Origin: Candidatus Annandia adelgestsuga
GTDB taxonomy: Bacteria > Pseudomonadota > Gammaproteobacteria > Enterobacterales > Enterobacteriaceae_A
Assembly: GCF_003956045.1 (NCBI RefSeq)
Contig: NZ_CP026513.1
Coordinates: 244,363 to 308,362, forward strand
Length of the DNA: 64,000 bases
Reading direction: 5' to 3'
In this document: piece by piece, positions 10,576 through 19,945 of the stretch
How positions within the stretch are numbered: the stretch's first letter is position 1
Layout of the letters: each line of letters begins with the position of its first letter
Made by a program: the position numbers and the translations under genes
Notes under the pieces: model-generated
What the model was told of the DNA's origin: nothing
The model's database searches: none
What the model saw: only the letters and a program-made list of their open reading frames with translations

Positions 10576-10720
10576 AACTATAATTTTATATAAATAATAA
10601 ATTTAAAATTAATATAATAAATGTTGATTTATTATATTATATATAATAATATATAATTTAATATTATATTTTCTTAAAATAAATTATTTATTATATTTAT
10701 TAATATTTATATTAATTTTA

Positions 10721-10794
10721 GCACCCTTAGCTCAGTAGGATAGAGCAATAGCCTTCTAAGCTATAGGTCACAGGTTCGAATCCTGTAGGGTGTA
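10721..10794 (+). tRNA. argU: tRNA-Arg (anticodon TCT)
   Basis: A 74-nt cloverleaf. The acceptor stem is GCACCCT / AGGGTGT with discriminator A, the D arm is AGCTCAGTAGGATAGAGC, the anticodon loop is CTTCTAA and the T arm contains GGTTCGAATCC. The anticodon UCU reads AGA, the dominant arginine codon here. CCA is not encoded. It abuts the stop codon of the convergent lipA with no spacer. E. coli argU sits in the same folD/cysS area. Confidence 0.97.
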
Positions 10795-11658
10795 TTATTT
10801 AATTAAAGATTGTTGTAAAGCAGCGTTATAAGATGATCTTATTAATGGACCACAAAAAACATTTTTAAAACCAATATTTTCAGCTATTTTTTTAATTCTA
10901 TTAAAATCTTTTATATTCCAAAATTTATATACAGATAAATTATTTTTATTAGGTTGTAAATATTGACCTATAGTTAACATAGTTACTTTATTTATATAAA
11001 GATCATATATTACTTCAACTATTTCATTGAAAGTTTCACCTAATCCTACTATTAAACCAGATTTAGTAGGTATATTAGGAAACATATTTTTAAATTTTTT
11101 TAATAAAAGTAAAGAATTTTTATAATTTGCTCCTGGTTTAATTTTTTTATATAAACGTGGTACATTTTCTATATTATGATTAAATATATCAGGAGGATAT
11201 AAAGATAAAATTTTTAAAGCTTTTTTTAACTTTCTTTTAAAATCTGGTACTAAAATTTCAATTTTAATTTTATTATTTTTTTTTTTTATAGCTTTAATAC
11301 AATTTACAAATTGTTGTGCTCCACCATCATATAAATCATCTCTATCAACAGATGTTATTACTACATATTGTAAACCTATTTTTTTTATAGCTTTAGCTAA
11401 ATTTTTAGGTTCATTAATTGATGGTTTTAAAGGTTTTCCGTATTTAATATTACAAAAAGGACATTTTCTAGTACATATAGATCCTAAAATCATAAAAGTA
11501 GCAGTATTTTTATTAAAACATTTTGTTAAATTAGGACAAGAAGCTTCTTCACAAACTGAATTTAAATTATATTTTCTTAAAATATTTTTTATATTATTTA
11601 TTTTTTTAAAATTATATGGTAATTTAATTTTTAATGAATAAATATTTTTTTTTTTCAT
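10795..11658 (-). CDS. lipA: Lipoyl synthase
   Basis: LipA is the radical-SAM enzyme that inserts two sulfurs into protein-bound octanoate. The auxiliary-cluster cysteines (CEEASCPNLTKC) and the radical-SAM CTRKCPFC motif are intact, as are VVITSVDRDDL, DGGAQQF, NHNIE, KSGLIVGLGE and the C-terminal RSSYNA with the serine ligand. Length is 287 residues (E. coli 321); the difference is a shorter N-terminal extension. The stop codon touches the tRNA-Arg gene on the other strand. It sits 17 bases downstream of lipB, probably in one transcript. Confidence 0.97.
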   Translation of the reverse strand: MKKKNIYSLKIKLPYNFKKINNIKNILRKYNLNSVCEEASCPNLTKCFNKNTATFMILGSICTRKCPFCNIKYGKPLKPSINEPKNLAKAIKKIGLQYVVITSVDRDDLYDGGAQQFVNCIKAIKKKNNKIKIEILVPDFKRKLKKALKILSLYPPDIFNHNIENVPRLYKKIKPGANYKNSLLLLKKFKNMFPNIPTKSGLIVGLGETFNEIVEVIYDLYINKVTMLTIGQYLQPNKNNLSVYKFWNIKDFNRIKKIAENIGFKNVFCGPLIRSSYNAALQQSLIK

Positions 11659-11675
11659 TTATTGTAATTATAAAA

Positions 11676-12302
11676 TTATATATATTTTATACATAATATA
11701 TATATTAAAAAATTTATTAATATTTTTGTTACTTTATTAATTTTAATATTATTTATAAAATTTTTAATTTGAGTCATTTTTAGATCTTTATAACCACATG
11801 GTTTTATATATTTAAATGGTAATAAATCCATATTAACATTTAATGCTAATCCATGAGAAGTATATCCTTTATATATTTGTAAACCTAAAGAACATATTTT
11901 TTTTTTTTTAACATATATACCTGGACGTTTTTTTAAATAATAAGATTTAATATTAAAATATGAAAGAGTATTAATAATAGATTTTACAATAATATCAATA
12001 AATTTTTTTATATTTATTTTTTTACGTTTTAAATCTATTAAAAAATATATAATTTGTTGACCTAAACCATGATAAGTAATATCACCTCCACGATCACTAT
12101 ACATTATAGGTATATTAATTATATTATTTATTTTTTTATATTTATTTTTATTTTTTTTACCAATTGTAAAAATTGGGTAATGTTCAACTAACCATATTTC
12201 ATCACAAGTATTAAATTTTCTTTTTTTATTAAATAAATTCATGTTATTAACTACTTTATACCATTCAAGTTTACCTAAATTTTTAATTATAATATTGTTC
12301 AT
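11676..12302 (-). CDS. lipB: Lipoyl(octanoyl) transferase
   Basis: LipB transfers octanoate from acyl carrier protein to lipoyl domains, supplying the LipA substrate. The motif RGGDITYHGLGQQIIYFLIDL, the AxxLKN-like loop, SHGLALNVN and KPCGYKDLKMTQI with the catalytic cysteine match the family. Length is 208 residues (E. coli 213). Gene order leuS-holA-lipB-lipA is a condensed version of the E. coli leuS-to-lipA region. Confidence 0.95.
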   Translation of the reverse strand: MNNIIIKNLGKLEWYKVVNNMNLFNKKRKFNTCDEIWLVEHYPIFTIGKKNKNKYKKINNIINIPIMYSDRGGDITYHGLGQQIIYFLIDLKRKKINIKKFIDIIVKSIINTLSYFNIKSYYLKKRPGIYVKKKKICSLGLQIYKGYTSHGLALNVNMDLLPFKYIKPCGYKDLKMTQIKNFINNIKINKVTKILINFLIYILCIKYI

Positions 12303-12343
12303 AAAATTTAATTTATTAATATATTTATTTAAAATTTATTATA

Positions 12344-13335
12344 TTATTTTAATATAATAATTGAAATATATTCAATTATATTCCATATATTATAATAAAA
12401 ATTATTATAATAACTAATTTCTATATTATATAATAAATTAATTATTATATATAATTTATTAATATTTAAATTATTAGTTATATTAATTAATAATAAACTA
12501 TCTTCATATTTTATATAATATTTTTTAAAAATTTTATATAACAAATTTTTATTATTTTTATTTATAAAAATTTTAATTAATATTATTATATAATATTGTA
12601 ATTCTTTTATTATAATTTTAATGTTATAATTTTTTAATTTTAATTGATATAAAATATTTATAGAAAAATTCAAATCATTTAATATTAAAGATTTTATCCA
12701 ACATTTATGAGTAAATATATTAATATTATTTAAAATAAATTTAATTTTATTTTTTTTTATATTTTTTTTTTTATATAATAAACATATATAATCTAATATT
12801 TTTATTAAATTTGACACATTATTTTTATAAAAATAAATAATTAAATTTATTGAAGATGTAGATAAATTAATTTTTTTAATTTTAATATAATTATTAATAA
12901 AATATTTTATTTGAGTATTTATAAATGTATTATCTATTATAATACCTATTAAATTTATTTTATTATACCAATCAAAATTTTTTATTTTTATATCATTTTT
13001 ATTATAAATTAAAACTAATATATTTTCTAAATTTGATAAATTTAATATTTTATTAATATTATAAAATATTTTTTTTTTAAATATATTTATATCTAAATTA
13101 ACTATAATTAATTTTTTTTTTTGAAAATATTATTTTGTTTTAATAAATTTAATACTATTGTAAAATCAAAAATTTTTTTAATCGAAATATAATAAATATT
13201 ATAAATATATTTTTTTTTTATAATGTTTTTTATTTTATTTTCTGTTTTTATTTTTAAAATTTCATTTTTACCAAATATTAAATACATTGAAAATATTTTT
13301 TTTATTTTTTTAAATTCAATAAAATTTGTTTTAAT
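12344..13335 (-). CDS. holA: DNA polymerase III delta subunit, with two apparent frameshifts and a probable AUU start
   Basis: HolA is the clamp-loader wrench that opens the beta clamp. Three consecutive reading-frame segments together align along E. coli HolA. The first runs from 13335 to about 13112 (MYLIFGKNEILKI resembles AYLLLGNDPLLLQ). The second runs to about 12900 (LIIVNLDINIF, then NINKILNLSNLENI). The third runs to 12344 (INLSTSSINLIIYFYKNN, FTHKCWIKSLILNDL). The first break is at a run of 11 T (13112-13122) and the second at a five-base A run (12899-12903). No ATG, GTG or TTG fits the N-terminus. An ATT at 13335-13333 lies 7 bases after AAGGA and gives a length matching the family. 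It may be decaying or rescued by slippage. Confidence 0.75.
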
Positions 13336-13342
13336 ATTAATA

Positions 13343-13347
13343 TCCTT
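13343..13347 (-). promoter_or_regulatory. Shine-Dalgarno supporting an AUU start of holA
   Basis: AAGGA on the minus strand, followed by a 7-base spacer and ATT (13335-13333). The downstream frame immediately encodes the N-terminus of the delta subunit. This is the only evidence that decides the start. E. coli infC and pcnB are the known bacterial precedents for AUU initiation. Confidence 0.5.
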
Positions 13348-13361
13348 ATTTTAAAATTATA

Positions 13362-15911
13362 TTATTTAATAATAAAATTAATAACTTTATTATTAATATA
13401 TATTATTTTTAAAATTTTTTTTTTTTTTAAATTTTTATAAATTATTTTTTTTTTAAAAATTGTATCTATTAATATTTTTTTTGAAATATTATTTGAAACA
13501 AAAATTTTATTTTTAAATTTACCATTAATTTGTATAATAATTAAAATATTTTCTTTAAAATATGATTTATCATTTATTGAAGGCCATGATTCATCATCTA
13601 TTTTTTTAACATTATTAATTTTTTTCCATAAATAAAAGCTTAAATGAGGTGTAAAGGGGTAAATTAATTTAATTATAACTAATAAACATTTTTGTATAAT
13701 TTTATAATTATAAATTATTTTTGAAATTTTAATAATTTTATTAAATAATATCATAATAGAAGATATAGCTGTATTAAATGATTGTTTTTTTTCTATATCT
13801 ATTGATACTTTTTTAATTGTTTTATTTAAACATAGTTTTATTTTATAATCATAAATATTTTTTTTAATAATTTTATTTTTATTTTTAAAATTTATATGAT
13901 TATATATAAAAATCCAAATTTTATTTAAAAATTTATAAATACCTTTAATACCATTATCATTCCATTTTAATTTCATACATACAGGTGCAGCAAACATAAT
14001 AAACATTCTTAATGTATCAGCTCCATATTTACTAATAATTTTTTGAGGATCTACTCCATTTTTTTTTGATTTTGACATTTTACTTATTCCAGCATAAAAA
14101 ACTTTAATACCTTTTTTAGTATATGCTTTTATAATATTATTTTTTTTATCTCTTTTAATAATTAAATCTTTATAAGATATCCATTTAATAATTTTATTTT
14201 TTAAAATATAAAAACTTTCGTTTACTACCATTCCTTGACATAATAATTTTTTAACCGGTTCTTTGGATTTAATTAATCCAGCATCTTTAAGTAATTTATG
14301 ATAAAAACGAAAATAAATTAAATGCATTGTAGCATGTTCAATACCACCAACATATTGGTCTACTGGTAACCAATAATTAGCTTTTTTAGAATCAACCATA
14401 CCATTATTAAATTTAGAACAAGTATAACGAATATAATACCAAGAAGACTCCATAAATGTATCAAAAGTATCTTTTTCTTTAAAATAAATTTTATTATTTA
14501 TGATAATTTTATTATTTTTTTTTTTTTTTTTATTTTTATCATATTTAGGTAATAAAACAGGTAAAAATTTTTCTGGTATAGATTTAATTATTCCTAATTT
14601 ATTTGTTATCATTGGTATTGGTGTACCCCAATATCTTTGTCTAGATACCCCCCAATCTTTCAAACGATATAAATATTTTATATTACCTATTTTTTTTATT
14701 AAAATAATATCAGTAATAATATTATTAATATTTTTTAAATTTAAATTATTAAATCTAAATGAATTACAAATAATACTATTTTTATTTATAACATATGGTA
14801 AATTTAATTTATATTTTTTATCATTAGATTTAAATATTCTTTTAATATTCAAAGAATATTTTTTTGAAAAAATAAAATCTTTTTTATTATGAGCAGAAAT
14901 AGAAATTGCAGATTTTATATTATAATCATTTAATAAAAAATTTGATATCCAAATTGGAATTTTACTTTTATCAAATGGATTAATTGCAAATAAATTAGTA
15001 TTAATTCCAATATTATTTAATTTATAATATGGATATTTAATATTTTTTAATTTTTTAATAATTTTTATAAATTTATAAATTTTTTTATTTTTTATACTAA
15101 TATATTTAGATAAACTATGATCTATAGATAATAAAATATATGTAGTACCTATAATTTTTGATGGATTTTTTGTATATATTTTAATTTTTTTTTTTTTATT
15201 TAAAATATTAAAATTAATTTTTATAAATTTTGATTTACCTATCCAATTTTTTTGCATTATCTTAACTTTTTCAGGCCAATATTTTAATTCTTTTAAACCC
15301 TTTAATAATTTATTAGCATATTTAGTTATTTTTATAAACCACTGTGATATTTTTTTCATAAAAACTAAATTATTACAACGCCAACAACGATTATTTATAA
15401 CTTGTTCGTTTGCTAAAACAGTTTTATCAAATTTACACCAATATACTTTAGTTTTTTTTTTATATACAAGTTTTTTTTTATATAATTTAATAAAAAACCA
15501 TTGTTCCCAACGATAATATTTCGAATCACATGTTGTTATTTCTCTACTCCAATCATAACCAAAACCTAATTTTTTTAATTGTTTTTTCATATAATAAATA
15601 TTATTATATGTCCATTTTTTAGGTTCTATATTATTTTCTATAGCAGCATTTTCTGCTGGAAGTCCAAAAGCATCCCAACCTATAGGTTGTAATACATTTT
15701 TTCCTAACATTCTATGATATTTAGAAATAACATCTGAAATAGTATAATTTCTTACATGACCTATATGTAAATTTCCAGAAGGATAAGGTAACATAGATAA
15801 ACAATAATATTTTTTTTTATTTTTTTCTTCTTTTACTTCAAAAGTTTTTTTTTTTTTCCAATATTTTTGAACATATTTTTCTATAATATGAGGAATATAT
15901 TTTTCTTGCAT
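13362..15911 (-). CDS. leuS: Leucyl-tRNA synthetase
   Basis: An 849-residue class I synthetase (E. coli 860). It contains MLPYPSGNLHIGHVRNY (HIGH), the zinc-binding cysteines CWRC, and the CP1 editing domain with a degenerate threonine-rich region. The editing aspartate region appears as STAHNKKD-like sequence (ISAHNKKDFIF). Also present are SWYYIRYTC, YVGGIEHATMHL and MSKSKKNGVDPQ (KMSKS). The protein is full length despite many A/T runs. It is the first gene of a minus-strand string leuS-holA-lipB-lipA. Confidence 0.96.
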   Translation of the reverse strand: MQEKYIPHIIEKYVQKYWKKKKTFEVKEEKNKKKYYCLSMLPYPSGNLHIGHVRNYTISDVISKYHRMLGKNVLQPIGWDAFGLPAENAAIENNIEPKKWTYNNIYYMKKQLKKLGFGYDWSREITTCDSKYYRWEQWFFIKLYKKKLVYKKKTKVYWCKFDKTVLANEQVINNRCWRCNNLVFMKKISQWFIKITKYANKLLKGLKELKYWPEKVKIMQKNWIGKSKFIKINFNILNKKKKIKIYTKNPSKIIGTTYILLSIDHSLSKYISIKNKKIYKFIKIIKKLKNIKYPYYKLNNIGINTNLFAINPFDKSKIPIWISNFLLNDYNIKSAISISAHNKKDFIFSKKYSLNIKRIFKSNDKKYKLNLPYVINKNSIICNSFRFNNLNLKNINNIITDIILIKKIGNIKYLYRLKDWGVSRQRYWGTPIPMITNKLGIIKSIPEKFLPVLLPKYDKNKKKKKNNKIIINNKIYFKEKDTFDTFMESSWYYIRYTCSKFNNGMVDSKKANYWLPVDQYVGGIEHATMHLIYFRFYHKLLKDAGLIKSKEPVKKLLCQGMVVNESFYILKNKIIKWISYKDLIIKRDKKNNIIKAYTKKGIKVFYAGISKMSKSKKNGVDPQKIISKYGADTLRMFIMFAAPVCMKLKWNDNGIKGIYKFLNKIWIFIYNHINFKNKNKIIKKNIYDYKIKLCLNKTIKKVSIDIEKKQSFNTAISSIMILFNKIIKISKIIYNYKIIQKCLLVIIKLIYPFTPHLSFYLWKKINNVKKIDDESWPSINDKSYFKENILIIIQINGKFKNKIFVSNNISKKILIDTIFKKKIIYKNLKKKKILKIIYINNKVINFIIK

Positions 15912-16009
15912 ATATTACAAAATATATTATTTTAATTTTTTTTAAATTTACTTAATTAATTAAAATAAATTAAAATAAATTTTAAATTTTTAATACTAAA
16001 ATATTATAA

Positions 16010-16468
16010 TCAAAAAAAATAAGGATTATTATATCCTATAAATTTCATAATTATAATTTCTAATTTAATCATATTAATTAAATCATTATATGATTTATGA
16101 TTATAACCAATTAAATGTAAAATACCATGTATAATATTATGTGCTAAATGATTTTCATATTTTTTTTTATATATTTTTGATTCTTTTACAATATTTTCAT
16201 AACATATAATTATTTCTCCCATTGTAATTATGTTAATATTCGGTATTTTAATATAATCAAATGTTATAATATTAGTAATTTTATTTTTTTTAAAATAAAT
16301 TTTATTTATTTTTTTTATTTCATTTTTATCTACTATAATAATATTTATTTCTTTATTAAATATATTATATTTTAATATAGAAATTATCCAATATTGTATT
16401 TTAGATATTAATAATATTCTTTTTTTATTTTTACATAATAATTTTAAATTACAAATAATTTTTTTCAT
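16010..16468 (-). CDS. ybeY: rRNA-maturation endoribonuclease YbeY
   Basis: YbeY is a zinc-dependent endoribonuclease for 16S rRNA 3'-end maturation and 70S quality control. The signature HGILHLIGYNH supplies the three zinc histidines. TMGEIIICYENI and the N-terminal region also match. Length 152 residues (E. coli 155). It ends in TGA, one of few non-TAA stops in the window. It follows miaB by 36 bases, as in the E. coli miaB-ybeZ-ybeY order after loss of ybeZ. Confidence 0.93.
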   Translation of the reverse strand: MKKIICNLKLLCKNKKRILLISKIQYWIISILKYNIFNKEINIIIVDKNEIKKINKIYFKKNKITNIITFDYIKIPNINIITMGEIIICYENIVKESKIYKKKYENHLAHNIIHGILHLIGYNHKSYNDLINMIKLEIIIMKFIGYNNPYFF

Positions 16469-16504
16469 ATTTATTATAATATTTAATAAATAATATTTAA
16501 ATTT

Positions 16505-17824
16505 TTATATTATTATTCCTTTTAGTGAATTAGGATTAATACTAGTTATTTTTACATATATTATTTTTCCTATTATATCTTTATTTCCAATAAAATTAAC
16601 TATTCTATTATTTTCTGTTCTTCCTGATAACTCAAAAAAATTTTTTTTTGAAATACCCTCAACTAATATTTTTTGAATACTACCAACCATTTTATTACTC
16701 CAAAATATAGTTTGTTTATTAATTCTTTTTTGTAATCTATATAATCTTTTTTTTTTTTCTTTAAAACTAATATTATCTCTAAATTCAGAAGCTGGAGTAC
16801 CTGGTCTTGGTGAATAAATAAAACTAAAACTTGCATCAAAATTTACTTCTTTTATTAATTTCATTGTATCTTCAAAATCATTTTCTGTTTCTCCTGGAAA
16901 ACCTACAATAAAATCAGAACTTATTTGTATATTAGGTCTAACTGAAATTAATTTTTTTAATATATTTTTATATTCTTCTATTGAATATATTCTTTGCATT
17001 AATTCTAATATTTTATTTGAACCACTTTGAACAGGTAAATGTAAAAAATTTACTAATTTTGGTATATCTTGATATGCTTCTATAATATCATCTTTAAATT
17101 CAATAGGATGACTTGTTAAAAATCTAATTCTTTTAATATTATTAATTTTAGATATTAAATATAATAAACTAGAAAAATTACATATACCACCATTATTTTT
17201 TTTACCATTATATGAATTAACATTTTGTCCTAACAAAATAATTTCTTTAACTCCATTTTTAGCAAAAAAATTAATTTCTCTAATTATATCATCACATGGT
17301 CTACTTATTTCAAAACCCCTTGTATAAGGAACTATACAAAAAGTACAATATTTATTGCAACCTTCCATAATTGATATTAATGCTGTTGTTTTTAAGTTTT
17401 TTTTTTTAGAATAATAATCAAATTTTTTTATTTTTCCAAAATTTATTTTAATAATTTTTTTTTTTACTTTTAAAAATTTATCTATCATATAAGGTAAATC
17501 ATGTATATTTTGTGGTCCAAATATAATATCTACATAATTTACTCTTTTAAAAATATCTTCTCCTTCTTGAGAAGCAACACATCCTCCTATACAAATAATA
17601 ACATTTTTTTTTTTTTTTTTTATTTTTTTCCATCTACCTAATTGATGAAAAACTTTTTCATGAGATTTATCTCTTATAGAACATGTGTTTAAAATTAATA
17701 TATCAGCCTTTAAATCTATTTTAGTAATTGAATAATTATTTTTTTCTAAAATATTAATAATTTTAGAAGAATCATAAATATTCATTTGACAACCCCAAGT
17801 TTTAATATATATTTTTTTATTCAT
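16505..17824 (-). CDS. miaB: tRNA-2-methylthio-N6-dimethylallyladenosine synthase
   Basis: MiaB is a radical-SAM methylthiotransferase acting on i6A37 of tRNAs that read UNN codons. The N-terminal auxiliary cluster cysteines ([29 protein letters not shown]) and the radical-SAM motif [15 protein letters not shown] are present. [16 protein letters not shown] and [11 protein letters not shown] follow, then a TRAM-like C-terminus ([10 protein letters not shown]). Length 439 residues against 474 in E. coli; the shortfall is mostly terminal. It sits beside the tRNA cluster. Confidence 0.96.
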   Translation of the reverse strand: MNKKIYIKTWGCQMNIYDSSKIINILEKNNYSITKIDLKADILILNTCSIRDKSHEKVFHQLGRWKKIKKKKKNVIICIGGCVASQEGEDIFKRVNYVDIIFGPQNIHDLPYMIDKFLKVKKKIIKINFGKIKKFDYYSKKKNLKTTALISIMEGCNKYCTFCIVPYTRGFEISRPCDDIIREINFFAKNGVKEIILLGQNVNSYNGKKNNGGICNFSSLLYLISKINNIKRIRFLTSHPIEFKDDIIEAYQDIPKLVNFLHLPVQSGSNKILELMQRIYSIEEYKNILKKLISVRPNIQISSDFIVGFPGETENDFEDTMKLIKEVNFDASFSFIYSPRPGTPASEFRDNISFKEKKKRLYRLQKRINKQTIFWSNKMVGSIQKILVEGISKKNFFELSGRTENNRIVNFIGNKDIIGKIIYVKITSINPNSLKGIII

Positions 17825-17878
17825 ATAAAATAAATAATAATACTATTAGATAATTTAATAATATTTGAATTTAATAAA

Positions 17879-17952
17879 TGGCTACGACAGGAATCGAACC
17901 TGTGACCTCAGCGTTATGAGTGCTGTGCTCTAACCTTCTGAGCTACGTAGCC
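17879..17952 (-). tRNA. metT: tRNA-Met, elongator (anticodon CAT)
   Basis: A 74-nt cloverleaf with acceptor GGCTACG / CGTAGCC, discriminator A, and anticodon loop CTCATAA. Elongator rather than initiator identity follows from the fully paired first acceptor pair and the strong similarity to E. coli metT. The anticodon stem CAGCA / CGCTG has an A31-C39 mismatch at the loop-closing pair. CCA is not encoded. Confidence 0.96.
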
Positions 17953-17964
17953 TTAATTTTAATT

Positions 17965-18035
17965 CTGGGGTACCTGGATTCGAACCAGGGATGCCGGTAT
18001 CAAAAACCGGTGCCTTGCCACTTGGCTATACCCCA
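17965..18035 (-). tRNA. glnU: tRNA-Gln (anticodon TTG)
   Basis: A 71-nt tRNA with acceptor TGGGGTA / TACCCCA (weak first pair U-A, typical of tRNA-Gln), discriminator G, anticodon stem CCGGT / ACCGG and loop TTTTGAT. It is one base shorter than E. coli glnU in the variable loop. It sits upstream of glnS, which charges it, in the order Met-Gln-Leu seen in condensed form from the E. coli metT-leuW-gln cluster. Confidence 0.96.
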
Positions 18036-18043
18036 TTAAAATT

Positions 18044-18128
18044 TGCGGAGAACGAGATTTGAACTCGTATACCTTTAAAAGATACCAGATTCTAAATCTG
18101 GTGCGTCTACCTATTGCGCCATCTCCGC
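18044..18128 (-). tRNA. leuW: tRNA-Leu (anticodon TAG)
   Basis: An 85-nt class II tRNA with acceptor GCGGAGA / TCTCCGC, discriminator A, long variable arm, anticodon stem CCAGA / TCTGG and loop TTTAGAA. UAG reads CUN codons. The D loop with GGTAGACGC is typical of leucine tRNAs. It corresponds to E. coli leuW by position and sequence. Confidence 0.96.
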
Positions 18129-18224
18129 TAAGATTATTTTATTAAGTTTTATTATAAATATAATAATTATAAAATTTATATATTATTATTTTAATATTAA
18201 AATAAAATAACAAAAAATATAAAT

Positions 18225-19871
18225 ATGATTAAAATTAATAAAAACTTTATTTATAATATTATAAATAAAGATTTAAAAAAATGCAAACATAAAAAAATAT
18301 ATACAAGATTTCCACCGGAACCTAATGGTTATTTACATATAGGACATGCTAAATCCATATTTTTAAACTTTAGTATAGCAAAATTATTTAATGGAATATG
18401 TAATCTAAGATTAGATGATACAGATCCATTAAAAGAAAATAAAAAATATGTTAATTTTATTAAATATGATATTAAATGGTTAGGATATAAATGGCATAAT
18501 AATATATTTTATACTTCTCAATATTTTTCTTTATTATATAAATTTTCTATAAAACTTATTAAAAATGGTTTAGCTTATATAGATGAATTAAATAAAAAAC
18601 AAATACGTAAATATAAAGGAAATTTTAATAATATAGGAAAAAATAGCCCTTATAGAAATCGTAGTATAAAAGAAAATTTAATTATTTTTAAAAAAATGAA
18701 AAATGGTTTTTTTAATGATGGTAAAGCTTCCTTAAGAACTAAAATAAATATGTCATCAAATAATATTTTAATGAGAGATCCTATATTATATAGGATTAGA
18801 TTTAAAAAACATTATAAAACAAATTATACATGGTGTATATATCCTATGTATGATTTTGCACATTGTTTATCAGATTATTTTGAAAAAATAACTTATTCTT
18901 TATGTACATTAGAATTTCAAGATAATAAATACTTATATAAATGGTTTTTATATAATCTTAAAATTAATAAAAAACCAAAACAATATGAATTTTCTAGATT
19001 AAATATAGAATATAATATTATTTCTAAAAGAAAAATATTGATATTAATTAAAAAAAAAATTATTTTAGGATGGGATGATCCTCGTATATTAACTTTATCT
19101 GGTTTGCGTAATCGTGGTTATACACCGAAATCAATTTTAAATTTTTGTAATTATATAGGTGTTACTCGTAAAAATAATTTAATAAAAATAAATTTTTTAG
19201 AAAATTGTATCCGTAAAGAATTAAATTTAAAATCTCCTAGATTAATGGCTGTTTTAGATCCTATAAAAATAATAATAAAAAATTTTAAAAAAAAAAAAGA
19301 AGAAATTTTAATTCCAAATTATCCTAAAAATAAAAAAATAAATAAAAGAAAATATATTTTTAGTAAAGAATTATATATTGATAGAAAAGATTTTAAAGAA
19401 AAAAAAACAAAAAATTATAAAGGTTTAACAATAGGTAATAAAGTTAAATTAAGATATTCTTATATTATTAAAGCTAAAAAAATTAAAAAAGATAAAAATG
19501 GTAATATTATATATATATTATGTAAATATTATAACAATAAAAAAGAAGATAAATTAAAAATTAAAAAAAATATAAATGGTATTATTCATTGGATATCTAC
19601 ATTATATTCTATACCCTCTATATTTTTTTTATATAATAATTTATTTAATATTACTAACCCTGAAATTAAAAAAAATTTTATTAAATATATAAATAAAAAT
19701 TCTATTATTATTAATAAAGGTTTTGTAGAAAAAAATATAAAAAAAATAATTTATTCATCTTATCAATTTGAACGTAATGGTTATTTTTGTTTAAATAAAA
19801 AATTTAAAAATAATAAAATTTTCTATTTTAATAGAATTGTAAAATTAAAAAGTAAAATTTTAAAAAAATAA
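18225..19871 (+). CDS. glnS: Glutaminyl-tRNA synthetase
   Basis: A 548-residue class I synthetase (E. coli 554). PPEPNGYLHIGHAKS contains the HIGH motif, LRLDDTDP contacts substrate, IYPMYDFAHCLSD matches the family, and ISKRKILILI replaces KMSKS as usual for GlnRS. The C-terminal double beta-barrel anticodon domain is present but Lys-rich. GlnRS itself indicates direct tRNA-Gln charging without the GatCAB transamidation route, typical of Enterobacterales. Upstream lie 96 bases after tRNA-Leu on the other strand. Confidence 0.97.
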   Translation: MIKINKNFIYNIINKDLKKCKHKKIYTRFPPEPNGYLHIGHAKSIFLNFSIAKLFNGICNLRLDDTDPLKENKKYVNFIKYDIKWLGYKWHNNIFYTSQYFSLLYKFSIKLIKNGLAYIDELNKKQIRKYKGNFNNIGKNSPYRNRSIKENLIIFKKMKNGFFNDGKASLRTKINMSSNNILMRDPILYRIRFKKHYKTNYTWCIYPMYDFAHCLSDYFEKITYSLCTLEFQDNKYLYKWFLYNLKINKKPKQYEFSRLNIEYNIISKRKILILIKKKIILGWDDPRILTLSGLRNRGYTPKSILNFCNYIGVTRKNNLIKINFLENCIRKELNLKSPRLMAVLDPIKIIIKNFKKKKEEILIPNYPKNKKINKRKYIFSKELYIDRKDFKEKKTKNYKGLTIGNKVKLRYSYIIKAKKIKKDKNGNIIYILCKYYNNKKEDKLKIKKNINGIIHWISTLYSIPSIFFLYNNLFNITNPEIKKNFIKYINKNSIIINKGFVEKNIKKIIYSSYQFERNGYFCLNKKFKNNKIFYFNRIVKLKSKILKK

Positions 19872-19945
19872 AATTCATTATATAATAAAATATAATTATT
19901 TTAATTTAAAATAGTTATTTTAATAAAATTTTTAAAGGAATATTT

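Noticed and set aside
12344-12817. An apparent separate 157-residue protein starting at GTG 12817
   Set aside because: It is the C-terminal third of the delta subunit; conserved sequence continues upstream of the GTG, so this is a frameshift fragment of holA.
14500-14892. A 130-codon plus-strand frame opposite leuS
   Set aside because: It is the antisense of an intact synthetase gene and encodes only Phe/Leu/Ile-rich sequence.
16010-16012. Possible UGA-to-Trp recoding
   Set aside because: TGG is used for Trp throughout, ybeY and prfA end naturally in TGA, and no in-frame TGA interrupts conserved domains.
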